Source of the DNA: Ophiura sarsii
Lineage: Eukaryota > Echinodermata > Ophiuroidea > Amphilepidida > Ophiuridae
Reading direction: 5' to 3'
DNA: 64,000 bases
Assembly (NCBI GenBank): GCA_035610835.1
Contig: CM069459.1
Coordinates: forward strand, 54,157,316-54,221,315
The notes under the pieces are model-generated. The model saw only the letters and a program-made list of their open reading frames with translations. It did no database searches and was not told the DNA's origin. This document shows, piece after piece, positions 12,617 through 23,404 of this stretch. The position numbers were made by a program, and so were the translations under genes. Each line of letters opens with the position of its first letter. The first letter of the stretch is position 1.

Positions 12617-14815
12617 ATAACGAATAGATACCATTTTTTGAGTAATTGTTAAGTAGTGTATATCTTGTAGCATCATTCTGAATCCTAAATATAATCTATA
12701 CTTTACTTCAGAATAGAACTTTAGAATTCAATCTAAGCCTACTACAACACCAACCATTTTATTATTGTCTCATTTTCTGAACCTTTGCCCCTTACTTAAT
12801 AATGTATAGTTATGTTGCGTCCGAGTGGTTGTACCTGGTCACACGCATTTTTTTTAAAAAAATTAGATCACAGTATAAGCTACCGAAAATAGTGTGGACA
12901 CAAATATCTTGGTTAAAATATTTAAACAAATCATCATTGCCTGATTTTTTTACTATGGTGAGGTCTCTGTTAAAATTCACACTATATTAATTTGAACAAA
13001 ACATGTAATAAATACCCCTATTTTAAACTGTAATAAGAGGTCTGCCGTTTCGAAATAGAATATATCAGGAAATCGTGTTTATACCTACCTTTCAACTTCA
13101 TGCCTTCACGCAAGTATGATTTCATGGATTATTGCCAAAATGCCCAATCATCAAAGTATACATGATCAAGTCCCATGTCCTTTGCAATCCTTAAATTCAT
13201 TTTGATGTCCACATTTACAAAGCGAACCTTCAATTTCCATAGGAAGATTACGGATTTCCCGGTTTCCAAATTCTTCAAATTTAATTCAATAGCCTTTTTT
13301 TTATTCAACCGAAATATTTACACATTTGTAACCTAAAATGTTAATGTCAAAATTCTCCTCCGCCATTGATGAATCATCCATGAAACAAATGAAAACGGTA
13401 GAATATGTACTTAAGTAACATTTTGACGAATTGAATTATGGGTGAGTACCTCATATTTGTGTTCATTCCATGTTGTCAATCAACGCCCGTCCTCCATGGT
13501 TCTGGTAAGACCCTAACATAATAATGTTAAGAAACTGCAACAAACTGATCTCCCGAATATTGTTCACTCAATCAATAAACCGTCCGAATGACAACCACCA
13601 AATCCAAACACCGCGAAACCCACAAACCGCGAAACCCACAAACCGCGAAACCCACAAACCGAGAAACCCACAAACCGCGAAACCCGAGAACCGCTCTAGT
13701 TTGTCTATAATTTCAACAAAGTTCAACTGCCATTTTTGGGTTTATTTGGACATAGTTAAAGATGTTCATTGAATGCTATTTACGTGCAAGGATAAGTTCT
13801 CTTTGTACGACATTTCAGAGAAATACACTAGAAATACCCTTCATTTTCATTTTGGTGCCAGATGTACTATTTCAAAGAAACACACATAATGTTGATGCTA
13901 TTGAATATAACAGTTGATGTGTGAAACATATTTTAGTTTTGTAATTTCAGGCAGAGAAATGAAATTATATCAATATCAACCTGCTTTAAAGCAAATTACG
14001 TGCAATAAGTTTATCAATTAAAATCTGACAACTTGCAATACAGTATTTTAATTTTACAAAACCATGATACGCTATAGTTTGCGTTGAGCTTCCATTCCGA
14101 CACAAGTAATCATACTATAAAGTATCACGATGCATATAGAATTGATTTGAAGAACATGTGGATCCTATCCTATTTGACATGTTTGATGTTCTTTGATTAA
14201 TAATGATGCAGCGTTGCCGAGCTGAAGATTTCATTTTACGGTGTTTAAGTAATGTCATGCATTTTTCATATCTTTTATTAGATTTTTACCTTTGACATGT
14301 TCATATTTATTCTAAAATAGTGCAATAATAGTTTGTCGATTGAACTATGTGTGAAATGTATTAGGCCCTATGTCAAATTGAGAACAGAAAAGAACCTAAC
14401 TTTATCATTTCTCGACAAAGGATTTAAATTCAACTATTTTATTGACATGAAATTGTTAATGTATACGTTTGGTTGCTATTACATTATCTGTGTATGATCA
14501 ATTCCCATTGAAGTGCTCAGACAATAAGTGTTGAATAGATGAAAAGATATGCATATACTTAAAATTTAGTGTTAAATACGTGTTCTTATGCACAAAACAC
14601 ACCTAATTAATATTAAATCAAGCTCAATTTATTTGTATGGACAAGTTATCAACACTGTAAAGATTTGCAGTTGCTTCCAAAATTAAAATCGCCTCATCAA
14701 TATGAAAATGTATTTTAAAATGATACACTATACTTAAACAATGTTGTATTATGAAACATTTATTTATCGTTGTTAAAAGGACAAACACAAAATGAAACAA
14801 CACTGTGAACTAATA
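12617..14815. other. Non-coding stretch apart from a small minisatellite
   Basis: No gene is supported. Short open frames have no recognisable content. A 16-bp minisatellite inside is listed separately. Confidence 0.45.
13608..13694. repeat. 16-bp minisatellite, about five copies
   Basis: The unit CCGCGAAACCCACAAA repeats about five times, with one CGAG variant and a diverged last copy (CCCGAGAACCGC). Confidence 0.9.
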
Positions 14816-15569
14816 TAGGTTTTCCCAGTTAGTTTAACACTTTTTTCATTATATTTCATATCTCGTTAAGTTAGAATTAGTCCCCAAAATCTGACTTGCG
14901 CATTTTGTTAGATAAATTTCGTCAATGAGCATTATATTTCAAAGTATGACCATTTCATTTAATTCATTGGTCATTTCTTTCGTCAAGGAAGGATTGAATT
15001 CGTATCACCTGATGGGTAGCGGGTCTATGCACAAATATAATTCGTCTTTGTTCATTATTTTTAATACTTTAATCACATATATTCGTCCTACATATTATTG
15101 CAGGTTAGATTTGAACCACCGACATGTGTTCTTTTTCCTTGTTGATTCAGATCGCGAGATATTCATGAATCATATGAAATAAAAGAAAAAAAGAACGAAC
15201 AAGAAAGAAAGAAAGAAAAAATAATTATATATATATATAAAACCTATAGGCCTATAGCTGGATTTTACATGCTTCTAGGCAGGACATTCCACATGGGACG
15301 AAATAAAGTGAACTGAATATGAAACTATTTGATCAAAGACGAAATAAATGTATACATTAGTAGGTTACCGCTGTATCAGACGAAATGAAAGTGTGTTAGG
15401 ACGAAATAAAATGAACATTAAATGAAATTCATTGCGCAAAATATGAATATACTTGACCAAAGACGAAATTTACTTTAACAAATGCAACCTTCAACATTTT
15501 GGGACGAATTCAAACTTAACGAGATATGAAATATAATGAATAAAGTGTTAAACTAACTGGGAAAACCTA
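14816..15569. mobile_element. 755-bp TIR DNA transposon, copy 2
   Basis: Nearly identical to the copy at 4090-4845 and in the same orientation. It is flanked by a perfect 5-bp direct repeat TAATA (14811-14815 and 15570-15574), which fixes the ends at TAGGTTTTCC and GGAAAACCTA. The internal short open frame has no transposase features. Confidence 0.85.
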
Positions 15570-16757
15570 TAATAACTGTTTGTTTTAATATACCATATTA
15601 CCTTTAGCGAAGATAAAGCCTATACATTAGATAGGGCTGTTTATTTTCATTTCATACACACTCTATTAATAACCAGTCTATCAGAACTAACCGGCCAGGC
15701 CTAATCCGTATTGAATTGTATTGTGCTCTATTGAGGTAGTATTATCTCTGGTCAGAAGTCACAAACTGGTCCAAAAAAATGTTTCACTTCTAATAATGTT
15801 GAGAAATGCACCAATTCTGATTAAACGGGACAAAACTTAAGTTTTACATACTTAATTAGCATGGACTATTTAATGTTAAGGAAAATGGTTATCAAAATGA
15901 ACTACATGAATATCATTAAAGTTCCTTTTATTTTGAATACAGGGTTGTCCAAAATAGGTCTAAATAGCAAATTTTTCATAAATCTATGAACAATTCTGTG
16001 AAGAAACACTTCTGGCTTTTTTAGTTAAATGTTTTACTACCCAGGGTAGAAAAGGACCGAAGAGTCACACAAATGAAATAGAGAGACTGCGATTTGGCCA
16101 TTGTTTAATCAATAAAATGAATAAAACTGTGTATTTTTTACATTAAAACACTCCCTGAATTAAACATCATATTCTAGTAGAGAATGTCTAGATAACAATT
16201 CAATATTATTATTCATAGTAGCAGGCACATGTTATTAACACATTATTAGAAGTTTGAAAACTTTCCTATGTATACTTTTAAAATGGCATCAATTTCAAAA
16301 GTTCTAGTTCTCCGCTATTTCGTGTAGAAACCTATGGGCGCCTCACCCACCGGCGCCTCACCCACCGGCTCCACCCTTGACTCACTCGACGTTTAGATTG
16401 ATAACTTCACTGTTGCTAGACATGCTAGACATGTGGCTTTAATCTTTTTTTTATTCGGTAGCTGGATAAATTGTCTTTAATATGATACCAAAAATGTTAT
16501 GATTTTTTGACAACTTCTATTTAAAATAGAGACACGTATCACGATTTTAAGGATTTATTGAAACGGCTCCACCTTATTTGATATACCTATTAGTGACCTG
16601 TGACCCTCTATGAATAGTAAGGCATGAATATAATTTAATGGCTGATGATGAAGTATAGAGTACCCAGCAGAAAAAAAGGTCTTACTGAAACTTTCAAATC
16701 TCGTATTTTGGGATTTTTCCCCTCACGGTCTCAACTTTAACATCATATAAAAAGAGT
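15570..16757. other. Non-coding stretch, nothing recognised
   Basis: No gene is supported. A 15-base phrase GCGCCTCACCCACCG is duplicated in tandem near 16338-16367. Confidence 0.45.
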
Positions 16758-16905
16758 TCCCCAATAGTCAATTTGTGTGCATTTATTTTTGTGATTATTG
16801 AATGTTTCCTTAGCATTTTAAAACAAAAAACCAGCTTATTAGAGCCATGTCCGGGTTTCACAAAATCAAGTGTAATCACGACTGATCTACAGTGGGATAA
16901 AGAGC
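16758..16905. repeat. ~146-bp repeat, second copy at 17209-17352
   Basis: The text from CCCCAATAGTCAATTTGTG through CACGACTGATCTACAGTGGG occurs twice within 450 bases in the same orientation with few differences. The first copy sits just upstream of the gag-like frame. The second is inside the insertion that splits that frame. Confidence 0.85.
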
Positions 16906-17042
16906 AAGAGGATTCGGTGTTAAGCGAGGCTAACATGTCAGGCGTTACCATGGTTACGGGCGCCAGAAAAATTGAGAGATATTCTCCAAAGTTGCACGAT
17001 GATCAGGATCCTGATGTATTTTTACAGCGTTTGAGAATTATG

Positions 17043-18284
17043 CCCTCTTACACTAATAATATTTAAATAATAAAATAATAATAAAATAATAATAATAAAT
17101 AATATTTATTTATTTTCCATCATATCAACAAGGACAAAATACAATAACAATTTAACAAGTAATATGATGGAGGAGGAACAACTAAAAGCAAAATCCTGGC
17201 GTTGTTGCACTCCCCAATAGTCAATTTGTGTGCATTTTTTTTTGTGATTATTGAATACTTCCTTAGTATTTTAAAACAAAAAACCAGCTTATTAGAGCCA
17301 TGTCCGGGTTTCACAAAATCAAGTGTAATCACGACTGATCTACAGTGGGATACAAAGAACAAAGGTTAAAATCTTTAACCATGTTGGTTAACATTTTAAC
17401 CAACGGGAGGTTACCAGGTGAACCACACAATTGGTTGGTTAAAACCGTAACCAACAGCTGTTGGTTAAACTTTAACCTGTGGTTGGTTACAATTTTTAAT
17501 CATTTGTTGGTTAATATGTTTTAACCAACAGTGGTTGGTTATAAAATGTTGGACCAATATTGCCAACATGATGCCAATTGAAGAGCGCCAATGTAAAACC
17601 AATATTGGTCCAATATTGGTTTGGCAACATGATGCCAATTGAAGAGCGCCAATGTAAAACCAATATTGGTCCAATATTGGTTTGGCAACATGATGCCATT
17701 GAAGAGCGCCAATGTAAAACCAATATTGGTCTAATATTGGTTTGGCAACATGATGCCAATTGAAGAGCGCCAATGTAAAGCCAATATTGGTCTAATATTG
17801 GTTTGGCAACATGATGCCAATTGAAGAGCGCCTTGTAAAACTAATATTGGTCCAATATCGGGCACAATATACCAGGGGCGGAAAATAACACGATTGATTT
17901 CATATACAAATTCTGACGTGGTCTAAATAATAATGCGCAAAATATTTTCTCGCCATTGAAATTCTTTGGCGGGAATATTGTTATGACCTATGGTTGGTTA
18001 AAATTATGATGCCTTAACCAACGTTGAATAATCTAAAAATGAATTATATTTTTACTCTTTAACCAACGCAGTATTAAAAGTAATTTTTAACCAACGCTTC
18101 ATTTTTAACCAATGTAGTATACTTTTTAACCAACATTATTTTTACCCATGGTTTTTTAATACCCGTTCTGAGAGTATAAAAGTAATTTTTAACCAACGCT
18201 TAATTTTTAACCAATGTAGTATACTTTTTAATCAACATTCTTTTAATACATGTTTTTTAATACCTGTTCTGAGAGTGTAGAGGG
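17043..18284. mobile_element. Insertion splitting the gag remnant, possible TIR element
   Basis: The gag-like reading is interrupted exactly over this interval. The left edge reads CCCTCTTACACT and the right edge AGAGTGTAGAGGG, which are inverse to each other apart from one base. Inside are an AATAAT-rich tract (17056-17115), a copy of the 146-bp repeat, many GTTGGTTAA/TTAACCAAC words, and the 61-bp tandem array. About 18067-18176 is repeated in tandem at 18177-18276. The TIR is short, so calling it one transposon is tentative. Confidence 0.4.
17549..17865. repeat. 61-bp tandem repeat, about five copies
   Basis: The unit begins GGCAACATGATGCCAATTGA and includes the self-complementary CCAATATTGG twice. 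Copies are 60-61 bases with few substitutions. Open frames on both strands across it are shadows of the repeat. Confidence 0.9.
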
Positions 18285-19270
18285 TTGGGAGAAAGATACG
18301 TGGGTCAGGAGAATTTCTCAGTCATTGTTAGGAAAGACCAGGGAGGCGCAAACTCATATCATCATGATTGAAAAGTATGATTATGAGTTCCTAAAAGCTC
18401 AGGTTTCAGAAGCTTATCAACTAAACACCTGTAGAATATAGGTTGAGATTCAGAAATATAACAAAACATGTAAGGAAGGTATCAAATCCTACATAAAGAA
18501 ACTGAGCCATAACTTTGACTGTTGGGGGTACAACCTCATGATGCTGAAGGTTTGACTCAACTAATTGTGAGAGAGCAAATCTTGAATCGTGTCCCAGGGG
18601 ACTTAAAAAAAACACTTACTAGTTAAGGGTACATTTAATACCATGGAGATCGCTGTTACGGTGGAGACATTACGTCAGCACAGGCCTGGCTACTGGAAGA
18701 ACTACACCAGTACCAGCCTGGTAATCCAAATCAAAGGAAATTTCCCCCTGCACAGCAACCCTCGGGCTCAAGACCATCAACGAGTGGTGACAAAAATGCT
18801 CGTGCTGACAGTAATCGTGGTAAATGCCCGCTATGGTGAGGTAAATCAGGGAATTGATCACAGAAAGAGTCCTAATGATCAAAATCGACAAGTCCCTAAT
18901 CAAAACCGTGATAGAGGTTATCAGAACCAGAATCGCCAGGGAGGTGGTGTTAAACCAAATAAGGTGTATAAATGTAACCCAGTTCAGTCTAAACATGACG
19001 TAAATTCTGTTGATAGATTTACTGTAGATGGGACAGTATAGCTGGTCACGTCACAAAGTGAAAATCTTCCGTGATTCAGGTTGTGAACAAATCACGGTAG
19101 ATTCCAGATGTGTCCCTCGTACTAAACACGGTTTTAGCTTATTATCGTGTCAAGCTAAACTCGTGTCTAAATATAATTTGAGTTTATCTTTTAAACCTTG
19201 CATATGTCGCCCCCAGAGTCGTCGTGCGTTCACTGTTTACGGGTATTTAATTTATTGTGACCCAAATGGG

Positions 19271-20049
19271 TCACGACCGAATTCCTTAAATGTACGTGTA
19301 TTTTTAAGACTACGTGATCTGTATATCAGCTTGCACCGGGCACGGTTGAGTAAATCATTCAAGGCGTACAATTGGTGCACGAGTAAAAGTTGAACGCGTG
19401 TGAAGCTTTAAACCGCGTTTATATAAGTACAAGAATACGGCCCAATAAGTTTAACAACGATATTCATCAGCGGCCACATTCTTTTGGATGCATCATCATT
19501 GACCACTTCACATTCAATGTGGAAAATCCTTTCTAATAATTCTCCTTATACATGTTATATCATAATATACCTATTTGGGGTCGTATACCACCGATTCAGC
19601 CAGAAACATACGTTTATTTCTTATTTATATTTGAATAAAAGAAGCTCGTTTTCGGCAAAGAGTACAGTCCGTGTGCATGTGCATGAATGAAATGATTCGC
19701 TTGTTTATATTCGTCAAGGTCGAAGAGCGATTCCCTTCCGTATTTACGATGTACCAGTTCCCGGATGTGCTAAACTCCACAACGTAAATTGTACGGCTAG
19801 TGGTTCGAACCGGCAACAACGTAAAGTGTACGGCTAGGGGTTCGAACCGGGTTCGAAAATACTCAAAATTTCAGATATTTCGTTCGAGCTAAAATATGAC
19901 ACTAAAGACGAATGAACAGAATCGACAGAATATCAACCAGTTTACAACGACACTATGTCAATTATGGCCGCGCCTTGGTATTGTAGATCAAATGTTTTAA
20001 TTCGTTCACATCGAATGTTCGAGGTCGGTGGCATTATCTACAGCAGAAT
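19271..20049. other. Non-coding stretch with a small duplicated GGTTCGAACC motif
   Basis: Around 19783-19850 the phrase GTACGGCTAG with GGTTCGAACCGG occurs twice. GGTTCGAACC resembles a tRNA/SINE B box, but no A box or cloverleaf was found. No gene is supported. Confidence 0.4.
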
Positions 20050-20718
20050 GATAATAATAATAATAATAATGCATTTATAATGCGCCATCTATCTAGACAA
20101 CCTATTCCGAGGCGCAAACATTAAAACAAATAAAAACAAACAGTTACAATATAAAAACAATTACATCAGTCAATCAGTCAAATCATAAGCAATCTTAAAC
20201 AGATGAGTTTTTAAAGTCTTTTTGAAACCATCAAGTGAATCACAGAATCGAAGATCTGAAGGAAGTGAGTTCCACAGTTTAGGTGCACAAGCATAGAAAG
20301 CCCGGTCGCCATATGAAGAATGTGTCCGAGGAACAGAGAGAAACTGTTTATCTGACGATCTGAGGCGACGTGATGGAATATGTGGATTGAGAAGATCGCT
20401 GATATAAGAAGGTGCCATATCATGTAGGGCTTTCCAGGTTAGGAGAAGAAGTTTGAAATGGATGCGATACCGAATAGGTAACCAATGGAGATGCTCTAAA
20501 ACAGGTGAAATGTGATCAAATTTTCTAGTCCTTGTGAGCATTCGTGCAGCAGCATTCTGAGCTCGTTGAAGTTTATTGAGATTTCGTTCAGTGATCCCAT
20601 ATAATAAAGCATTGCCATTGTCAAGACGTGATGTGACTAAGGCGTGAACAAGTGTAGCAGCAGTATCATCATCAAGCACTTGGCGATGATGATCATACAT
20701 ACAGGACATGAATGACAA
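20050..20718 (-). pseudogene. CR1/L2-type non-LTR retroposon 3' end (5' truncated)
   Basis: The minus-strand frame of 182 residues matches the C-terminal end of CR1/L2-clade ORF2, downstream of the reverse transcriptase core. It includes LVTSRLDNGNALLYG, RAQNAAARMLTRTRKFDHI, LHWLPIRYRIHFKLLLLTWKA, YGDRAFYACAPKLWNSLP and a final LKTHLF. After the stop at 20170 there is a short 3' UTR with GCGCCTCGGAATAGG and a terminal (ATT)n tail near 20062-20080, typical of this clade. The endonuclease and catalytic RT regions are missing, so this is a dead 5'-truncated copy. The frame is intact over the retained part, so it is probably young. Confidence 0.85.
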
Positions 20719-21356
20719 TCACGGAACTTGCTCTATAAGATACTCATTAACAGCCAAAAGTGCACTCTAATCGATACAAACTGGGTCTCGTAACTTTATT
20801 AATATCTTCTATCCATACATTTGAAAAGCGATGAAGGAGAACGGAGACTCAATTAGAGCAAAATCCATTAATGAATCACAAAATGAAAGTATGAATTTCA
20901 TTGAAAAACATATTAATCTTCCGTTGCTGGTACGATACAAAGTGCAACATTATTTATGATATTTGTTTCTGTCTAAAATTGATAGTGCGACAAACTTTTC
21001 TTACCCTTCATATTGAATTAAAGTGAAGAATTATTAATGATTTGAACAACCATAACTAATAACAGTTACATCAGAAAGAAACACATGGTTATATTAGTAG
21101 ACAAGAGATTATGAGAATACATTTGTTTCTTTCAAACAAGCTGTTTTAACACATACCATGCCTTACATAATGGAGTGTATCTTGGGTTTGACGAATCCGA
21201 TATTAATGTTCTAAAATTCTAATGAAAGGGTACAGTTTGGCAAAGATCATGGGAAACACAAAGGACCTAAATCTATTGATTTTGATGCTAAAAAGAATTA
21301 ATGAACTTTGGGCATTGGTGGGTACTAATCATTTTTGGAAAGCCTGTACAGGGTGA
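20719..21356. other. Non-coding stretch, nothing recognised
   Basis: No gene or repeat recognised; moderately AT-rich. Confidence 0.4.
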
Positions 21357-21373
21357 GTCTTGTTGTTGTTGTT

Positions 21374-21465
<92 letters not shown>

Positions 21466-21480
21466 TGTTGTTGTTGTTGT
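21357..21480. repeat. Compound trinucleotide microsatellite (TGT/CGT)n
   Basis: About 120 bases of GTT, alternating GTTGTC and then GTC triplets, ending again in GTT. It generates artefactual poly-Val, poly-Cys/Arg and poly-Thr frames in all directions. Confidence 0.97.
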
Positions 21481-21770
21481 ACACACTTCACTTCCAAAAA
21501 TAAAATTTGAAATGGCAGTTGGATTTTGATCTGTCAGTTGGCCTGTCAATTGACCTGATAATTGAACCTTCTTTGTGGAGGGCTTTTCGGGATTGCTTTT
21601 TGGAGTTGTATGCTTTGAAGGGCATTTTGGGTAGTGGCTTAAGTTCCAGAGAACCATCGGCTAACTTTCCAAAACTTCTCCTCGAAATTTTATCCGCTAG
21701 CAGAGATGTTCGGATTGCTTTAAGAATTCTCTTCAAAAGGTACCAAGTAACTACCGGGGGTTAAAAGGAT
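21478..21770. repeat. Dispersed repeat, second copy at 47603-47945
   Basis: The text from CACACTTCACTTCCAAAAAT through GTTGGATTTTGATCTGTCAG and TATCCGCTAGCAGAGATGTT, ending near ACTACCGGGGGTTA, recurs at 47603-47945 in the same orientation. Only its end is retained at about 41579. Class unknown; no coding capacity. Confidence 0.75.
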
Positions 21771-21789
21771 TTTTTTTGGGGTGGGGGGC

Positions 21790-22574
21790 GGAAATTCCTC
21801 CTACGGTAAAACCATCACCAACAAAGATCGTCACACGAATGTTCGCGTTGTACACACAAAAGACGCGACAAAAGCCGTGAACGAGTTCCTCTTCAGAGAT
21901 ATCGAAGAGATTACCGACGATTGTCACGAGGTGATTATGGCAAAAAAGCGCATCAAAGAGGATCTACCCATACAAATTGGTTTCTTCGTTTATCAGTATG
22001 CCAAATTACGCGTGCTAGAGTTATATTTCGATTGCCTCGACAAGTTCCTCGATCGTTCCTACTTTCAATACGTTGAGATGGATACGGACTCGGCCTACAT
22101 AGCCATCAGTGGTGATAGTATCGACAGCCTAGTTAAACCTGAACTACGAGAACATACATGCGAGAGAAACAAAACTGGTTCCCGAGAACTGACACTGAAG
22201 AGCATATTATACGTTACGATAAGCGAACCCCGGGATTCAAAGTCGAATGGGAAGGGGAAGAAATCGTTGCCCTTTGTAGTAAAACTTATTATTGTTGGGG
22301 TGCAAAGGACAAATTCAGTTGTAAAGGGGTCAGCAAGAAACATACCGATACAGTCAAAGAGATTTACCTAAAAGCTTTACTGGAAGGAGAGTCTGGTAGT
22401 GGTATTAACCGTGGGTTCCGTATGAAGGACGGCGTAATGCACACCTATTCACGAAAAGAGTTTCATCGCCTGATGATTGGACAAAATGACCGTATGAGAT
22501 TGTCCATGAAACTCAGAGTAGCGATAATATTCCGGAAGGTCTATACCTCTGAATGTTTATATATATATGTATAT
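21790..22574 (+). pseudogene. C-terminal remnant of a family B DNA polymerase (second lineage)
   Basis: The plus-strand frame from about 21790 contains a PolB motif B-like segment (NSSYGKTITNKDRH) and a motif C segment (YVEMDTDSAYIAI, around residue 100), the catalytic aspartate pair of protein-primed-type polymerases. Near 22160 the reading jumps to another frame (KQNWFPRTDTEEHIIRYDKR, then CSKTYYCWGAKDKFSCKGVS), so at least one frameshift is present. N-terminal exonuclease and motif A are absent. The fragment ends where the foldback element at 22575 begins. It differs clearly from the polymerase at 25.3-28.5 kb, so two PolB-bearing element lineages lie within 7 kb on opposite strands. Confidence 0.75.
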
Positions 22575-23039
22575 GCAGCAATGGAAATACCCACATGACT
22601 TTCCACCCGGGCTAGAGCGACCCGGGGTAGACCAACCCTAAGTCGACCAACCCTAAGTCGACCAACCCTGGGTGGACTAGGGTTAGGGTTAGGGTTAGGG
22701 TTAGGGTTAGGGTTAGGGTTAGGGTTAGGTTTAGGGTTAGAAACAGTCCCTGGGTGGACAGTCCCGGGGCTGGACAGTCCCGGGGCTGGACAGTCCCGGG
22801 GTTGTTTTAGAATGATCCGTCCTTGTTTTTACCTCCCCGACCCCCTGAGTTTTTTAACATATAGTTTAAAATGAATATAGTTTCCAAGGTGTTTTTTAAA
22901 CAGTATTATGGTTTATTCCGTGAGGGCGCTATTGTAGTCCACCCAGGGTTGGTCGACTTAGGGTTGATCAACCCCGGGTCGGTCTACCCCGGGTCGCTCT
23001 ACCCCGGGTGGAAAGTCATGTGGGTATTTCCATCGCTGC
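22575..23039. mobile_element. 465-bp foldback element carrying telomere-like repeats
   Basis: The ends are inverted (GCAGCAATGGAAATACCCAC on the left, its near-exact inverse on the right), with inverted similarity continuing about 100 bases. They are flanked by a perfect 10-bp direct repeat ATATGTATAT (22565-22574 and 23040-23049). The interior contains GACCAACCCTAAGTC-like words, a TTAGGG block and three copies of GGACAGTCCCGGGG. A hAT-type origin is suggested by the CAGC-like ends and a target duplication of at least 8 bp, but this is inference. No coding capacity. Confidence 0.75.
22678..22740 (+). repeat. Interstitial (TTAGGG)n block inside the foldback element
   Basis: About ten TTAGGG units, one with an altered base (TTAGGT), oriented G-rich on the plus strand. 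They sit in the left half of the foldback element and not at a chromosome end. Confidence 0.95.
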
Positions 23040-23097
23040 ATATGTATATATAAAATATTGTCTTGGATGCAGCCGAGTTTGATGAAGAAATAAATAC

Positions 23098-23404
23098 ATG
23101 CATCAGCGTCAGGAGCTCTCTGACAAGGCCTTTGAGTTTCTATCTCCCAAAGATTGCAGTGCTGCCCGCTTCTACCTCCTTCCCAAGATCCATAAGCCGG
23201 TAAACATAGGCAGACCCATCATCTCTGGCAACGTGTCCCCAACTGAGCATATATCCCTCTTTGTCGATAACTTCATCAAGCCTCTTGTTCCACAGGTTCC
23301 CTCCTATATCCATGACACCCCGGACTTTCTCAGGAAACTCGAAGCCATCAAGAACCAAGTTCCAAGCACCGCAATTATTGGCACATTTGATGTTAAGTCC
23401 CTCT
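23098..23404 (+). pseudogene. Penelope-like reverse transcriptase fragment
   Basis: The frame encodes ARFYLLPKIHKPVNIGRP, then IISGNVSPTEHISLFVD and PSYIHDTPDFLRKLEAI, ending in IIGTFDVKSL. This is the N-terminal half of a Penelope-like element RT, where PKIHK, GRPI and the FDV-type motif lead to the first catalytic aspartate. The frame is cut directly after DVKSL by the LTR that starts at 23405. The rest of the RT and the GIY-YIG endonuclease are not seen downstream. It is non-functional. Confidence 0.8.

Larger units (their letters stand above)
16935..19270 (+). pseudogene. Decayed Gypsy-type gag (SCAN-like capsid) and protease remnant
   Basis: Plus-strand fragments read like the gag of a Gypsy element. 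A start ATG at 16935 leads into ARKIERYSPKLHDDQDP and FLQRL, then the frame is interrupted at about 17042 and resumes near 18285 with GWEKDTWVRRISQSLLGK, followed by YDYEFLKAQVSEAYQLN. The resumed part matches the helical pattern of SCAN-type capsid C-terminal domains. Further pieces in shifted frames (HRPGYWKNYTS near 18680) lead to KIFRDSGCEQITVDSRC at about 19060, where DSG fits a retropepsin active site. Multiple stops and frameshifts make it non-functional. SCAN-like gags are known from Gmr1-like Gypsy elements; linking this copy to them is inference. Confidence 0.6.

Noticed and set aside
17549..17865. Regular repeats considered as a CRISPR-like array
   Set aside because: Units are contiguous and identical throughout with no unique spacers, and the genome is animal.
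19783..19850. GGTTCGAACC words suggesting a tRNA or tRNA-derived SINE
   Set aside because: Only the B-box-like motif is present; no A box at the right distance, no cloverleaf and no 3' tail.
21325..21657. Open frames with poly-Val, poly-Thr, poly-Gln/Arg and Cys-Arg runs
   Set aside because: They are shadows of a trinucleotide microsatellite, present in several frames on both strands with no supporting flanking domain.
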